A DNA stretch of 64,000 bases from NCBI RefSeq assembly GCF_001598055.1, contig NZ_CP014845.1, positions 2,392,270 to 2,456,269 on the forward strand. Direction: 5' to 3'. This DNA is from Cupriavidus nantongensis. Lineage in GTDB: Bacteria; Pseudomonadota; Gammaproteobacteria; Burkholderiales; Burkholderiaceae. Shown piece by piece: positions 44,557 to 55,500 of this stretch. Made by a program: the position numbers and the translations under genes. Under the pieces are notes generated by a model. That model did no database searches. It worked only from the letters and a program-made list of their open reading frames with translations, and was not told where the DNA came from. Position 1 is the first letter of the stretch. Each line of letters begins with the position of its first letter.

Positions 44557-47355
44557 ATGGCTGCGGAAGACCACGGTTTCGGCGACGAAGCGGCCCGCAT
44601 CGCGCACCGCCGCCGCCTGCTCGGCATCGCGCTGCGCACGCATGAGGGCCAGCGCAACTGGGCGCTGGCGTTGTCCGGCGGGGGCATCCGCAGCGCCACC
44701 TTCTGCCTGGGCGTGATGCAGGCGATGGCCGGCACCGACATGCCGGCAGACACGACCGCAGCGACGCCGCCCGCTGACGCGCCCCAGACGCCTGCGGCGA
44801 GCACCGCCGCCGCGGCGCAGACCGTGCCCGGGCTGGCTTCGCTGCTGGCCCAGTTCGATTACCTGTCGACCGTCAGCGGCGGCGGCTACCTTGGCGCCTT
44901 CTTCGTCAGCCTGTTCGTGCCGGGGCGCCTGCGCCGCGGCACCGGCCCGGTCCAGGCCGCTGCCGACGCCTACCACACGCTGCAATGCGAGCCGCCGGGC
45001 CGCATCCACACCTCGGTCTCCTATGCCGCCGATCCCGGCCGCGGGGCGGTCGCGTGGCTGCGCGAGAACGGCCGCTACCTGTCGCCCACGGGCGCGGGCG
45101 ACAACCTCTATGCCGCCGCGCTGGTGGCGCGCAACTGGCTGGCGATGCACTACGTGATCGGCAGCGCGCTGCTGGTGTTGCTGTCGCTGCTGGCGCTGCT
45201 GCTGCACGGCGCGGCGGGCGTCTGGTACGGCTTCGGACGCTATGAGATGGACCTGCTGCACGATGCGCGGCAGGCCTTCAACCAGGGCGAATGCGCGATC
45301 TGGTGGAGCCCGTTGTTGTGGCTGCCGCTGGTCACGGTGGTGCTCGGCGCGGTGCCGCCCGGGTTGGCGTACTGGCTGGTCTATCCGCGCGCCAGCGAGC
45401 CGCAGGCGCCGGGCCGCTTCTTCAGCCCGGCGCCAATGGTCGCCACGCTGTTGGGACTGCTGTTACTCGCCGCCGCGTACGGGTCGGAGCGGATCGGTGC
45501 GCAGCCGCTGCCGGCGCAGCTGTTTGCCGCGCTGGGCGTGCTGACCTGGCTTGGCGTACTGACCTGCCTGGTGATGCTGCAGGGCGAGCCGCGCACGGTC
45601 TCCGGCTATCGCGTGCGCGCCACCCGTGCGCTGCGCACGGCGGTCACGCTGACGCTGTGGCTGGCGGCATTGGGCGTCGCCGATACCGTCGCGCGCACCA
45701 CCTACCTGTATGCCCAGGCTGCCGGCCATCCGTGGGGCGTGGCGCTGCCCGCGAGCGCGCTGGGCGTGCTGGTCTGGCTGGTGCGCTACGGCGCGCGCTG
45801 GCTCGACGAAGGCCGCAAGGGCAGCGCCGGCACCGCCTGGCGCGCACTGTGGGCACGCCTGCCGGTCTCGCTGCTGGCCGGGGCGGCCGCGGCGGTGCTG
45901 GCGCTGCTGCTGTACGTGTTGTGGTCGTGGCTGGTGCTGTGGGTGCGCTGGAATGGCCGCGAGCCGGTCGACTGGCTGGTGTATGGCACGGCCTACACGG
46001 GGCCGGCGCTGGCCACGCTGACGGTGGTGGCGCTGGTGCTGGCGCTGGTCGCCGGCCGCTTCACCGGCTTCCTGAACCTGTCCACGCTGCAACCCTTCTA
46101 CGCGGCGCGCCTGACGCGCGCCTATCTGGGCGCATCCAACGGCGAGCGCTTTGCCGCGCCCGATCCCGATCCGGCGGCGGACCGGCGCCGGCGCGCGCGC
46201 TTCAGCGTGGCCGAGCCCGTGCCCGGCGACCAGCTCGGCCTCAACGCCTACTACGATCCGCACGTGCTGGCGCCGCTGCACCTGATCAACGTGACGCTGA
46301 ACCTGACCGTCGATCCGGCCGAGCAGCTGGTCCAGCGCGACCGCAAGGGCAAGCCGCTGTGCCTGGCACCCGGTGCCGGCCTGCCGCAGCCGGGCGCGGC
46401 CAGCGCGATCGCGCCGGACGCCTATGCGCGCTTCACCGTCGATGGCTGGCAGTGCTGCCCGGATGCGTCATGGCCGTCGTCGGGCAAGCTGGCGCAAGCG
46501 CTGACGGTGGGCGACTGGATCGCGATCTCGGGCGCGGCGGTGTCCACCGGGCTGGGCCGTGCCACCACGCTCGGCACATCGCTGCTGCTTGGCCTGGCCA
46601 ACCTGCGGCTGGGCACGTGGTGGCCGTCGTTCCCGGCCCGCTACGCGCGCCGCGGCGGGCGCGAGGGCGAGCGCTGGCGCCATCCCGAACGCGCCACGCA
46701 TCCGTGGCTGGCCGCCGGCATCTTCCGCACGCAGTATTACCTGGGATGCGAACTGAGCGCGCGCTTCCATGGCACGCGGCGCGGCTGGCAGTACCTGTCC
46801 GACGGCGGCCATTTCGACAACACCGGTGTCTACGAGCTGCTGCGTCCGGGCCGGGACGTCGCGCTGATCGTGCTGTGCGACTGCGGCGCCGATCCCGACT
46901 ATCGCTTCGGCGACCTGGCCAACCTGATCCGGCTCGCGCGCATCGACCATGGCCTGGAGATCGTCGTCGATACCGAGGCCGCCACCACGCATCCGGTGCT
47001 GAGCCGCGTCTTCGGCGTGCCGGACGATTTCGCGCCGGGTCAGCCGGCCAGCGCCGCCGCCGCCGACAAATGCGCGGTGCTGCTCGACGTGTTCCGCACC
47101 GACCCGGCCTGCGCGGCGCCGCGCGCGCGCGTCTGCCGCATCGTGCTGATCAAGCCGCGGCTGGTGTCATGGGCGCCGGCCGACGTGCGGCACTATGGCG
47201 CCACGCACCCGGCCTTCCCGCAGGAAGGCACCGGCGACCAGTTCTTCGACGAGGCGCAATGGGAAAGCTATCGGGCGCTGGGACACGCGATCGGCAAGCG
47301 CGTGCTGGGCGGTGAAGTGGGCAAGGCACTGCTGGCGCATCGGGCCGAAGGGTGA
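44557..47355 (+). CDS. Large patatin-like phospholipase with transmembrane domain
   Basis: A 932-aa protein. The N-terminal patatin part has the oxyanion motif LALSGGGIRSATFCLG (about 39-54) and the nucleophile loop DYLSTVSGGGYLGAFF (about 103-118). Then follow six or more transmembrane helices (about 195-490). The C-terminal part carries the dyad Asp motif LSDGGHFDNTGVYELL (about 747-762). So the catalytic domain is split around a membrane block. Such proteins hydrolyse acyl chains of lipids, but this branch is not characterised to my knowledge. GGGGAG precedes ATG 44557. It probably shares a transcript with the DedA-rhodanese gene. Confidence 0.8.
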   Translation: MAAEDHGFGDEAARIAHRRRLLGIALRTHEGQRNWALALSGGGIRSATFCLGVMQAMAGTDMPADTTAATPPADAPQTPAASTAAAAQTVPGLASLLAQFDYLSTVSGGGYLGAFFVSLFVPGRLRRGTGPVQAAADAYHTLQCEPPGRIHTSVSYAADPGRGAVAWLRENGRYLSPTGAGDNLYAAALVARNWLAMHYVIGSALLVLLSLLALLLHGAAGVWYGFGRYEMDLLHDARQAFNQGECAIWWSPLLWLPLVTVVLGAVPPGLAYWLVYPRASEPQAPGRFFSPAPMVATLLGLLLLAAAYGSERIGAQPLPAQLFAALGVLTWLGVLTCLVMLQGEPRTVSGYRVRATRALRTAVTLTLWLAALGVADTVARTTYLYAQAAGHPWGVALPASALGVLVWLVRYGARWLDEGRKGSAGTAWRALWARLPVSLLAGAAAAVLALLLYVLWSWLVLWVRWNGREPVDWLVYGTAYTGPALATLTVVALVLALVAGRFTGFLNLSTLQPFYAARLTRAYLGASNGERFAAPDPDPAADRRRRARFSVAEPVPGDQLGLNAYYDPHVLAPLHLINVTLNLTVDPAEQLVQRDRKGKPLCLAPGAGLPQPGAASAIAPDAYARFTVDGWQCCPDASWPSSGKLAQALTVGDWIAISGAAVSTGLGRATTLGTSLLLGLANLRLGTWWPSFPARYARRGGREGERWRHPERATHPWLAAGIFRTQYYLGCELSARFHGTRRGWQYLSDGGHFDNTGVYELLRPGRDVALIVLCDCGADPDYRFGDLANLIRLARIDHGLEIVVDTEAATTHPVLSRVFGVPDDFAPGQPASAAAADKCAVLLDVFRTDPACAAPRARVCRIVLIKPRLVSWAPADVRHYGATHPAFPQEGTGDQFFDEAQWESYRALGHAIGKRVLGGEVGKALLAHRAEG

Positions 47356-47496
47356 GGGCAAGCGCCGATACCCACGCCGCCCGCAGGGCCGCAATGCCGC
47401 CGCCAGCACGATCCGCTCAGCCTCACTAACATAGCGAACCATCCGCATTGCAGCGGGCGACGCCCGTGTGGCGTGCGCCGCCCGCCCGACCACGAC

Positions 47497-48537
<1,041 letters not shown>

Positions 48538-48759
48538 GTCGTTTGCGGTATGACGCGCGCCGCACTTGCGGCGTGCGCCGGCCGCTGTCTTTCATTTCCT
48601 GCCGGTTCTGGTTTGCACAGCGCCGAGGCGCTCGGATACATTAGAAGGCCGACACCAGACAGAGGCGTGGCCAGCCAGGCATGCGCCCGCATAGTCCGCC
48701 CGATCCGCCGCCCCCAAGCAAAACCCCGCGGCCGTGGGCAGCGACGACAGGAGACAGCG

Positions 48760-50766
48760 ATGGACCTGCGGCAACGCGAGCACATCGAGACGGTGGTCCA
48801 GGCCACCGCCTACCTATCCCCGCCAGCCCTGCTCGCGGAGCGCATCGCGCATGACGCGATCATCCAGAATTCATGGCGGCGCTGCGTGCACCAGTACGGG
48901 CTCGATCCCTCGCGCATGCAGGAGGCGCGCATCCTGCCGCAGACGCGCCTGCGCGAACACCAGGAACGCATCGACGACTTCGCCCGCATCGCCCGTCACG
49001 GCCTGCAGAGCCTGCACGCGCAGGTGGCGGCGCTGGGCTATGTGGTGCTGCTGACCGATGCGCAAGGCGTCACGGTCGACTATATCGGCGATACCCACAG
49101 CGATGCCGCGCTGCGCCACGCCGGCCTCTACCTTGGCGCGGAATGGAGCGAGAGCGGCGCCGGCACCTGCGCGGTCGGCACCGCGCTGGTCACCGGGCAG
49201 GCGCTGACGGTGCACCAGGCCGACCATTTCGACGCCACCCATATCCCGCTGACCTGCACCGCGGCGCCGCTGTTCGACACGCATGGCAAGCTGCACGCCA
49301 TCCTCGACATCTCGGCGCTGGTCTCGCCGCAGGCCAAGGACAGCCAGGGCCTGGCGCTGCAGATGGTGCGCATCTACGCTGCGCATATCGAGAACGCCAA
49401 CTTCCTGCGCGCGCACCGGCGCGACTGGATCCTGAAGCTGAACGTCGCGCCCGAGTTCGTCGATGTCAACCCGGAATACCTGCTGGCGCTGGACGATGCC
49501 GGCCGCATCGTCGGCCACAACCATCGCGCCCGCCTGATGCTGGAAACCGAACTGGCCGGCATGCCGGGCGCGACCGTGCTCGGGCAGCCGTTCGAGACCT
49601 TGTTCGACGCCCGGCTGGAAGACCTGGGCCGTTACGTCTACTCGCGTCCCAGCGAGCAGCGCCTGGTCGCGCTCAACCGCAGCGGCGGCCTGCTGTACCT
49701 GAGCGTGATGCCGCCCGCGCTGGGCTGGCAGGCACCCGCGGCGCCGGCGCAGGTGGCGATGCCGGCGCCGCTGGCGGCGCTCAGCGGTGGTGACGCCGCG
49801 CTGGCGCAGCAGCTCGAGCGCGCCGCGCGCCTGGTCGATTCGCCGATCCACCTGCTGATCCAGGGCGAAACCGGCAGCGGCAAGGAGTTCTTCGCCAAGG
49901 CGCTGCACCAGGCCAGCGCGCGCCGCGCCGGACCTTTCGTCGCGGTGAACTGCGCGGCGATTCCGGAGACGCTGATCGAGAGCGAGCTGTTCGGCCACCT
50001 GCCCAACAGCTTTTCGGGCGCCGGCTCGCGCGGCAAGCGCGGGCTGATCCAGGAGGCCGACGGCGGCACGCTGTTCCTGGACGAGATCGGCGACATGCCG
50101 CGCGAACTGCAGTCGCGGCTGCTGCGCGTGCTGGCCGAGGGCGAGGTGCTGCCGGTGGGCGCCGCGCGCCCGGTGCCGGTGCGGCTGCGCGTGATTTCGG
50201 CCACGCACCATCGCCTGGAGCAACTGGTGGCCGAAGGCCGCTTCCGCGAGGACCTTTACTACCGCCTCAACGGCGCGCGCTTCGAACTGCCGCCGCTGCG
50301 CGCCCGCACCGACCTCGACTGGCTGGTGCGCAAGCTGCTGCAGGAGGGCACGGGCGAACCGGTGACGCTGTCGCCGGCGGCGAGCGAGCGGCTGCGCCGC
50401 CACCGCTGGCCGGGCAACCTGCGCGAACTGCGCAACGTGCTGGAGTACGCGCGCGCGGTCTGCAGCGGCGGCTATATCGATGTGCACGACCTGCCCGATG
50501 CGGTCGCCGGCACCACCGAACCGGCTGCCGTAGCGGCCCAGCCGGCACCCGCCGATCGCGCCGCGGACCACGACAGCGCCGCCCCGTTCGATCCGCACCA
50601 GCTGCCTCCCGAGGGCATGCTGCTGATGCAGTACCTGCGCGCCTCGGGCTGGAACCTGAGCGCGGTCGCGCGCCAGATCGGCATCAGCCGCATGACGCTG
50701 TACCGGCGCATGGAGCGCTACGGCATCCAGTCGCCTAACCGGCGCGACGGCGGGGAGCAGTCGTAG
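48760..50766 (+). CDS. acoR: Sigma-54-dependent activator of acetoin catabolism (AcoR)
   Basis: A 668-aa enhancer-binding protein. N-terminal GAF-type sensor (about 60-220), linker, AAA+ domain (about 340-565) with Walker A GETGSGKE (369-376), Walker B GGTLFLDEIGDM (about 435) and RFREDLYYRLN. A Fis-type helix-turn-helix lies at the C-terminus (NLSAVARQIGISRMTLYRRM). The sigma-54 contact loop reads NSFSGA (416-421) instead of GAFTGA, a notable deviation. It lies 352 bp upstream of acoX on the same strand, with a perfect -24/-12 promoter between them. ACAGGAGA precedes the ATG. Confidence 0.93.
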   Translation: MDLRQREHIETVVQATAYLSPPALLAERIAHDAIIQNSWRRCVHQYGLDPSRMQEARILPQTRLREHQERIDDFARIARHGLQSLHAQVAALGYVVLLTDAQGVTVDYIGDTHSDAALRHAGLYLGAEWSESGAGTCAVGTALVTGQALTVHQADHFDATHIPLTCTAAPLFDTHGKLHAILDISALVSPQAKDSQGLALQMVRIYAAHIENANFLRAHRRDWILKLNVAPEFVDVNPEYLLALDDAGRIVGHNHRARLMLETELAGMPGATVLGQPFETLFDARLEDLGRYVYSRPSEQRLVALNRSGGLLYLSVMPPALGWQAPAAPAQVAMPAPLAALSGGDAALAQQLERAARLVDSPIHLLIQGETGSGKEFFAKALHQASARRAGPFVAVNCAAIPETLIESELFGHLPNSFSGAGSRGKRGLIQEADGGTLFLDEIGDMPRELQSRLLRVLAEGEVLPVGAARPVPVRLRVISATHHRLEQLVAEGRFREDLYYRLNGARFELPPLRARTDLDWLVRKLLQEGTGEPVTLSPAASERLRRHRWPGNLRELRNVLEYARAVCSGGYIDVHDLPDAVAGTTEPAAVAAQPAPADRAADHDSAAPFDPHQLPPEGMLLMQYLRASGWNLSAVARQIGISRMTLYRRMERYGIQSPNRRDGGEQS

Positions 50767-50927
50767 CCCTACGTCGTGGGAAAGAGCCGACCGCGCTGGC
50801 GCGGCTGCCGAGCGTACCCGTTTCTGCGAAGGCATTCCCGGCCTTTCGTCTTCCCTGATTTCTGTTGATGTCGGCTTTCGCCAGGCGCGCGCGACGCCGG
50901 TGATTCGACGTTACGCGTGTCCACTCC

Positions 50928-50939
50928 GTACATCTGTAC
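50928..50939. promoter_or_regulatory. Possible AcoR enhancer palindrome
   Basis: GTACA-TC-TGTAC, a perfect short dyad about 125 bp upstream of the -24 element, flanked by GTGTC and GTGACAC. The distance suits an enhancer-binding protein. Otherwise the 352-bp gap 50767-51118 contains a small hairpin AAGGC/GCCTT at 50830-50846, which may end the acoR transcript. Confidence 0.35.
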
Positions 50940-51062
50940 TGTGACACCTGTCTCGCCGTGGTGGTCGTCCGAGCCGCGGGTCTGGCGAAAACGGTGGCGA
51001 TTCTTGCGGGTTATCCCTGAAGCCAGCGCACCGCAACTGCCTCCTTTGTGCCATCGGGCCAC

Positions 51063-51078
51063 TGGCACAGCCATTGCA
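51063..51078 (+). promoter_or_regulatory. Sigma-54 (-24/-12) promoter of the aco operon
   Basis: TGGCACAGCCATTGCA matches the consensus TGGCAC-N5-TTGCA exactly, 41 bp before the acoX start. Together with AcoR upstream this defines acetoin-induced, RpoN-dependent expression of acoXABC. Confidence 0.92.
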
Positions 51079-51118
51079 AAGTCGCCTGTCACCACAACGA
51101 CAACACAGGAGACAGGCA

Positions 51119-52186
51119 ATGGGGCAGCCAAGGTTCGCCGATGCGCCGCTGGTCGGCATCATCGCCAATCCGGTTTCGGCGCGCGACATCCGCCGCGTGA
51201 TCGCCAACGCCAACAGCCTGCAGCTGGCTGACCGCGTCAATATCGTGCTGCGCCTGCTCGCCGCGCTGTCGTCCTGCGGCGTGCGGCGCGTGCTGATGAT
51301 GCCCGACCGCGAAGGGCTGCGCGTCATGCTGGCGCGGCACCTGGCGCACCGCCAGGGCCCGGACTCGAGCCTGCCCGAGGTCGCGTATCTGGACATGCCG
51401 GTGGCCTCCCGCGTCGACGACACGCTGCATGCCGCGCGCTGCATGGCCGATGCCGGTGTCGCCGCCATCATCGTGCTGGGCGGCGACGGCACCCACCGCG
51501 CCGTGGTGCGCGAATGCGGCGCGGTGCCGATCGCGGGACTGTCGACCGGCACCAACAACGCCTACCCCGAGATGCGCGAGCCCACCGTCACCGGGCTCGC
51601 CACTGGCCTTTATGCCACCGGCCGCATTCCCGCCAGCCAGGCGCTGGCGTCGAACAAGCGCCTGGACATCGTCATCCGCGACGGCAATGGCAACTTCCGC
51701 CGCGACATCGCGCTGGTCGACGCGGTGATCTCGCACGAACACTTCATCGGCGCGCGCGCGCTGTGGAAGACCGACACGCTGGCCGCGGTCTACGTGTCGT
51801 TTGCGGATCCCGAGGCGATCGGGCTGTCGTCGATCGCCGGCTTGCTCGAGCCGGTGGGTCGGCGCGAAGCCGGCGGCCTGGCGATCGAACTGGCGGCGCC
51901 GGGCGCGGGCGAATTCGATCTGAGCGCACCGATTGCGCCCGGACTGATGTGCACCGTGCCCATCGCCGGCTGGCAGCGGCTCGCGCACGGCCGCCCGCAT
52001 CGCGTGCGCCAGCGCAGCGGCGTGGTCGCGCTGGACGGCGAGCGCGAGCTGACCTTCGGGCCGGACGACGAAGTCACCGTCACGCTGCACGACCACGCTT
52101 TCCGCAGCATCGACGTCGCCGCGTGCATGCGCCACGCGGCGCGCCACCACCTGATGCGCAGCGTGCCGCAGCACGCCCTGGCCTGA
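51119..52186 (+). CDS. acoX: AcoX, NAD-kinase-like protein of the acetoin operon
   Basis: A 355-aa protein of the ATP-NAD kinase/AcoX family. The kinase-type loop IVLGGDGTHRAVVREC (about 120-135) and the adjacent STGTNNAYPEMREPT (about 142-156) are kept. N-terminal GIIANPVSARDIRRV is the family start. AcoX is the first gene in known acoXABC operons, though its exact role in acetoin cleavage is not settled. ATG 51119 follows CAGGAGACAGGCA. 65 bp before acoA. Confidence 0.93.
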   Translation: MGQPRFADAPLVGIIANPVSARDIRRVIANANSLQLADRVNIVLRLLAALSSCGVRRVLMMPDREGLRVMLARHLAHRQGPDSSLPEVAYLDMPVASRVDDTLHAARCMADAGVAAIIVLGGDGTHRAVVRECGAVPIAGLSTGTNNAYPEMREPTVTGLATGLYATGRIPASQALASNKRLDIVIRDGNGNFRRDIALVDAVISHEHFIGARALWKTDTLAAVYVSFADPEAIGLSSIAGLLEPVGRREAGGLAIELAAPGAGEFDLSAPIAPGLMCTVPIAGWQRLAHGRPHRVRQRSGVVALDGERELTFGPDDEVTVTLHDHAFRSIDVAACMRHAARHHLMRSVPQHALA

Positions 52187-52251
52187 GCACGCCCGGCCAC
52201 GCATGACCCGATTTTCTTGAAGTGCAACACCTGAAAACGAAGGAGACAGAC

Positions 52252-53265
52252 ATGACAGCCAGAGCTTCACACGATCCGGCGCAACCTCGTGCCGCCCTGC
52301 CGCTCGACAAGGAGACGCTGCTGACGGTGTACCGCAAGATGCGCACCATCCGCGATTTCGAGGAACGTCTGCACGTGGACTTCGCGCGCGGCGACATCCC
52401 GGGCTTTGTCCACCTGTACGCGGGCGAGGAAGCCGCGGGCGTCGGCATCCTGCACCACCTGCATGACGGCGACCGCATCGCCAGCACGCACCGCGGCCAT
52501 GGCCACTGCATTGCCAAGGGCGTCGACCCGGTGGCGATGATGAAGGAGATCTACGGCAAGAAGGGCGGCTCGTGCAACGGCAAGGGCGGCTCGATGCATA
52601 TCGCGGACCTGTCCAAGGGCATGATGGGCGCCAACGGCATCCTGGGCGCGGGCGCACCGCTGATCTGCGGCGCCGCGCTGGCGGCGAAGTTCCGCGGCAA
52701 GGGCGAGGTCGGCATTACCTTCTGCGGCGACGGCGCTTCCAACCAGGGCACCTTCCTGGAAAGCCTGAACCTGGCCGCGGTTTGGAACCTGCCGGTGATC
52801 TTCGTGATCGAGAACAACGGCTACGCCGAATCGACCTCGCGCGATTACGGCACCGCGGTCGACAGCTACGTCGACCGCGCCGCCGGCTTCGGCATCCCCG
52901 GCGTGACCGTCGACGGCACCGATTTCTTCGCGGTCCACGAAGCCGCCGGCGAAGTCATCCGCCGCGCGCGCGAGGGCGGTGGGCCGTCGCTGCTCGAATG
53001 CAAGATGGTCCGCTTCTACGGCCACTTCGAAGGCGATGCGCAGACCTATCGCGCCGCCGGCGAACTCGACGACATCCGCGCCAACAAGGATTGCCTGAAG
53101 CTGTTCGGCCGCACCGTGACGCAGGCCGGCGTGGTCGCGCGCGAAGAGCTCGACGCGATCGACCGCGAAGTCGCCGCGCTGATCGAGCACGCGGTGCAGG
53201 AAGCCAAGGCGGCACCGCAACCGGGGCCCGAAGACCTGCTGACCGACGTCTACGTCAGCTACTGA
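52252..53265 (+). CDS. acoA: Acetoin dehydrogenase E1 alpha subunit (TPP-dependent)
   Basis: A 337-aa E1 alpha subunit of the acetoin dehydrogenase complex, which cleaves acetoin to acetaldehyde and acetyl-CoA. The thiamine-diphosphate motif runs from CGDGASNQGTFLESLN to FVIENNGYAES (about 160-195), and GHCIAKGVDP and GGSMHIAD build the active site. Phosphorylation-loop-like RDYGTAVDSYVDRA is also present. AAGGAGA precedes ATG 52252. Works as an alpha2-beta2 tetramer with AcoB, encoded 33 bp downstream. Confidence 0.95.
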   Translation: MTARASHDPAQPRAALPLDKETLLTVYRKMRTIRDFEERLHVDFARGDIPGFVHLYAGEEAAGVGILHHLHDGDRIASTHRGHGHCIAKGVDPVAMMKEIYGKKGGSCNGKGGSMHIADLSKGMMGANGILGAGAPLICGAALAAKFRGKGEVGITFCGDGASNQGTFLESLNLAAVWNLPVIFVIENNGYAESTSRDYGTAVDSYVDRAAGFGIPGVTVDGTDFFAVHEAAGEVIRRAREGGGPSLLECKMVRFYGHFEGDAQTYRAAGELDDIRANKDCLKLFGRTVTQAGVVAREELDAIDREVAALIEHAVQEAKAAPQPGPEDLLTDVYVSY

Positions 53266-53298
53266 TCCGCCACGCGCAAACCACATCAGGAGACAGAC

Positions 53299-54315
53299 AT
53301 GGCTCGCAAACTGAGCATCAAGCTGGCGATCAACGAGGCGATCGACCAGGAAATGACCCGCGACCCCAGCGTCATCATGCTGGGCGAGGACATCGTCGGC
53401 GGCGCCGGCGCGGATGGCGAGAAGGACGCGTGGGGCGGCGTGCTGGGCGTGACCAAGGGCCTGTATGCCAAGCACGGCGACCGGCTGCTGGATACACCCT
53501 TGTCCGAATCCGCCTACGTGGGCGCCGCGATCGGCGCCGCGGCATGCGGCATGCGCCCGATCGCGGAACTGATGTTTATCGACTTCATGGGCGTTTGCTT
53601 CGACCAGATCTTCAACCAGGCCGCCAAGTTCCGCTACATGTTCGGCGGCAAGGCCGAGACCCCGGTGGTGATCCGTGCCATGGTCGGCGCGGGCTTCCGC
53701 GCCGCCGCGCAGCACAGCCAGATGCTGACGCCGCTGTTCACGCATATCCCCGGCCTGAAGGTGGTGTGCCCGTCCACGCCGTACGACACCAAGGGCCTGC
53801 TGATCCAGGCGATCCGCGACAACGATCCGGTGATCTTCTGCGAGCACAAGAACCTCTATGGCCTGGAAGGCGACGTCCCCGAAGGCGCTTATGCCATCCC
53901 GTTCGGCGAGGCCAATATCGTGCGCGACGGCAAGGACGTGTCGATCGTCACCTACGGGCTGATGGTGCATCGCGCGCTGGAAGCGGCGGCGACGCTGGCG
54001 AAGGAAGGGATCGAGGCCGAGATCGTCGACCTGCGCACGCTGTCGCCACTGGACATGGACACGGTGCTGGAGTCGGTCGAGAACACCGGCCGCCTGGTGG
54101 TGGTGGACGAGGCCAGCCCGCGCTGCAATATCGCCACGGATATTTCCGCACAGGTTGCGCAGCAGGCCTTCGGTGCGCTCAAGGCCGGCATCGAGATGGT
54201 ATGCCCGCCGCATACGCCGGTGCCCTTCTCGCCCACGCTGGAAGACCTGTATATCCCCAGCGCGGCGCAGATCGCCAATGCCGCGCGCAAGACCGTGAAG
54301 GGAGGCAAGCACTGA
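53299..54315 (+). CDS. acoB: Acetoin dehydrogenase E1 beta subunit
   Basis: A 338-aa transketolase-like beta subunit. Marks: MLGEDIVGGAGADGEKDAWG (the 'LGEDV' start of E1-beta), DTPLSESAYVGAAIGAA, FGGKAETPVVIRAMVGAG and VVDLRTLSPLDMDTV. It supplies half of the TPP site and the E2-binding surface. It has CAGGAGACAGAC before the ATG. The stop TGA overlaps the acoC ATG by one base, so coupling is likely. Confidence 0.95.
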   Translation: MARKLSIKLAINEAIDQEMTRDPSVIMLGEDIVGGAGADGEKDAWGGVLGVTKGLYAKHGDRLLDTPLSESAYVGAAIGAAACGMRPIAELMFIDFMGVCFDQIFNQAAKFRYMFGGKAETPVVIRAMVGAGFRAAAQHSQMLTPLFTHIPGLKVVCPSTPYDTKGLLIQAIRDNDPVIFCEHKNLYGLEGDVPEGAYAIPFGEANIVRDGKDVSIVTYGLMVHRALEAAATLAKEGIEAEIVDLRTLSPLDMDTVLESVENTGRLVVVDEASPRCNIATDISAQVAQQAFGALKAGIEMVCPPHTPVPFSPTLEDLYIPSAAQIANAARKTVKGGKH

Positions 54316-55430
54316 TGGCCACGCCTGCAATCACCCCGATCGTGATGCCCAAGTGGGGCCTGTCGATGAAGGAGGGCACCGTCAATGCCTGGCTGGTCGA
54401 CGAAGGCACCGAGATCACCGTGGGCATGCCGATCCTCGATGTGGAAACCGACAAGATCGCCAACGCGGTGGAGGCGCCCGACGCCGGCACGCTGCGCCGC
54501 AAGGTGGCGCAGGCCGGCGACGTGCTGCCGGTCAAGGCGCTGCTTGGCGTGCTGGCTCCTGCGGAGGTGAGCGATGCGCAGATCGATGAATACGTGGCGG
54601 CTTATGAAACGCCGGCGGACGATGGCGGCGACGAGGATGCCGCCGCCGCGTACCAGTTCGCCGAGGTCGACGGCATCCGGGTCCGCTATGCCCGCAAGGG
54701 CGATGGTGCCCAGACCGTGCTCTTCATCCACGGCTTTGGCGGTGACCTGGACAACTGGCTGTTCAACCTCGACCCCCTGGCCGACGCGTACACCGTGGTG
54801 GCGCTTGACCTGCCCGGCCACGGACAGTCGTCGCCGCGGCTCGCGGGCACGACGCTGGCGCAGATGGCCGGCTTTGTAGCGCGCTTCATGGATGAGACCG
54901 GGATCGACGCGGCGCATCTGGTCGGCCATTCGATGGGCGGCGGCGTGGCCGCGCAGCTGGCGGTGGATGCGCCGCAGCGGGTGCTGTCGGTGGCGCTGGT
55001 GTCGCCGGTGGGCTTCGGCGAAGCCGTCAACAGCGACTATACCGAGGGCTTCGTCAAGGCGCAGTCGCGGCGCGAGCTCAAGCCCGTGGTCGAACTGCTG
55101 TTCGCCGACCCGGGGCTGGTCAGCCGGCAGATGCTCGACGACCTGTTGCGCTACAAGCGGCTCGATGGCGTCGACGAGGCCCTGACCGCGCTGGGTCAAG
55201 GCCTGTTCGGCGGCGGCCGGCAGAGCGAGCAACCGGGCCAGCGCCTGGCCGACAGCGGCAAGCGCGTGCTGGTGGTGTGGGGCGGCCAGGATCGCATCAT
55301 CCCCGCCCACCATGCCGAAGCCGCACCGCCGGGGGCCAGCGTCAAGGTCTTTGCGGATGCCGGCCACATGAGCCAGATGGAGAAGGCCAACGACTTCAAT
55401 GCGCTGCTGAAGACCCACCTGGCCGGCTGA
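54315..55430 (+). CDS. acoC: AcoC: lipoyl domain fused to alpha/beta hydrolase (acetoin dehydrogenase E2)
   Basis: A 371-aa protein. Residues 1-80 form a biotinyl/lipoyl domain with the acceptor K47 in VETDKIANAVEAPDAG. From about 115 on it is an alpha/beta hydrolase: VLFIHGFGGDLDNWLFNLDP (oxyanion loop), GHSMGGG nucleophile elbow, and the late His in DAGHMSQMEKAN. This is the AcoC arrangement, where a hydrolase-like domain replaces the usual E2 acyltransferase. No E3 (dihydrolipoamide dehydrogenase) gene follows, so a housekeeping E3 must serve. Confidence 0.95.
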   Translation: MATPAITPIVMPKWGLSMKEGTVNAWLVDEGTEITVGMPILDVETDKIANAVEAPDAGTLRRKVAQAGDVLPVKALLGVLAPAEVSDAQIDEYVAAYETPADDGGDEDAAAAYQFAEVDGIRVRYARKGDGAQTVLFIHGFGGDLDNWLFNLDPLADAYTVVALDLPGHGQSSPRLAGTTLAQMAGFVARFMDETGIDAAHLVGHSMGGGVAAQLAVDAPQRVLSVALVSPVGFGEAVNSDYTEGFVKAQSRRELKPVVELLFADPGLVSRQMLDDLLRYKRLDGVDEALTALGQGLFGGGRQSEQPGQRLADSGKRVLVVWGGQDRIIPAHHAEAAPPGASVKVFADAGHMSQMEKANDFNALLKTHLAG

Positions 55431-55500
55431 TGCCGGCGGACGGCGCCGCTGCGCGCCGTCCAGGCTCCCTAGGGGCAGCTATACCAAAGGACACTTCCAC

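Noticed and set aside
50830-50846. Third occurrence of GCATTCCCG, in a small hairpin after acoR
   Set aside because: It lies in a loop of a 5-bp stem without T-run or the CTCC part, so it does not match the sRNA module at 16.9 and 56.7 kb.
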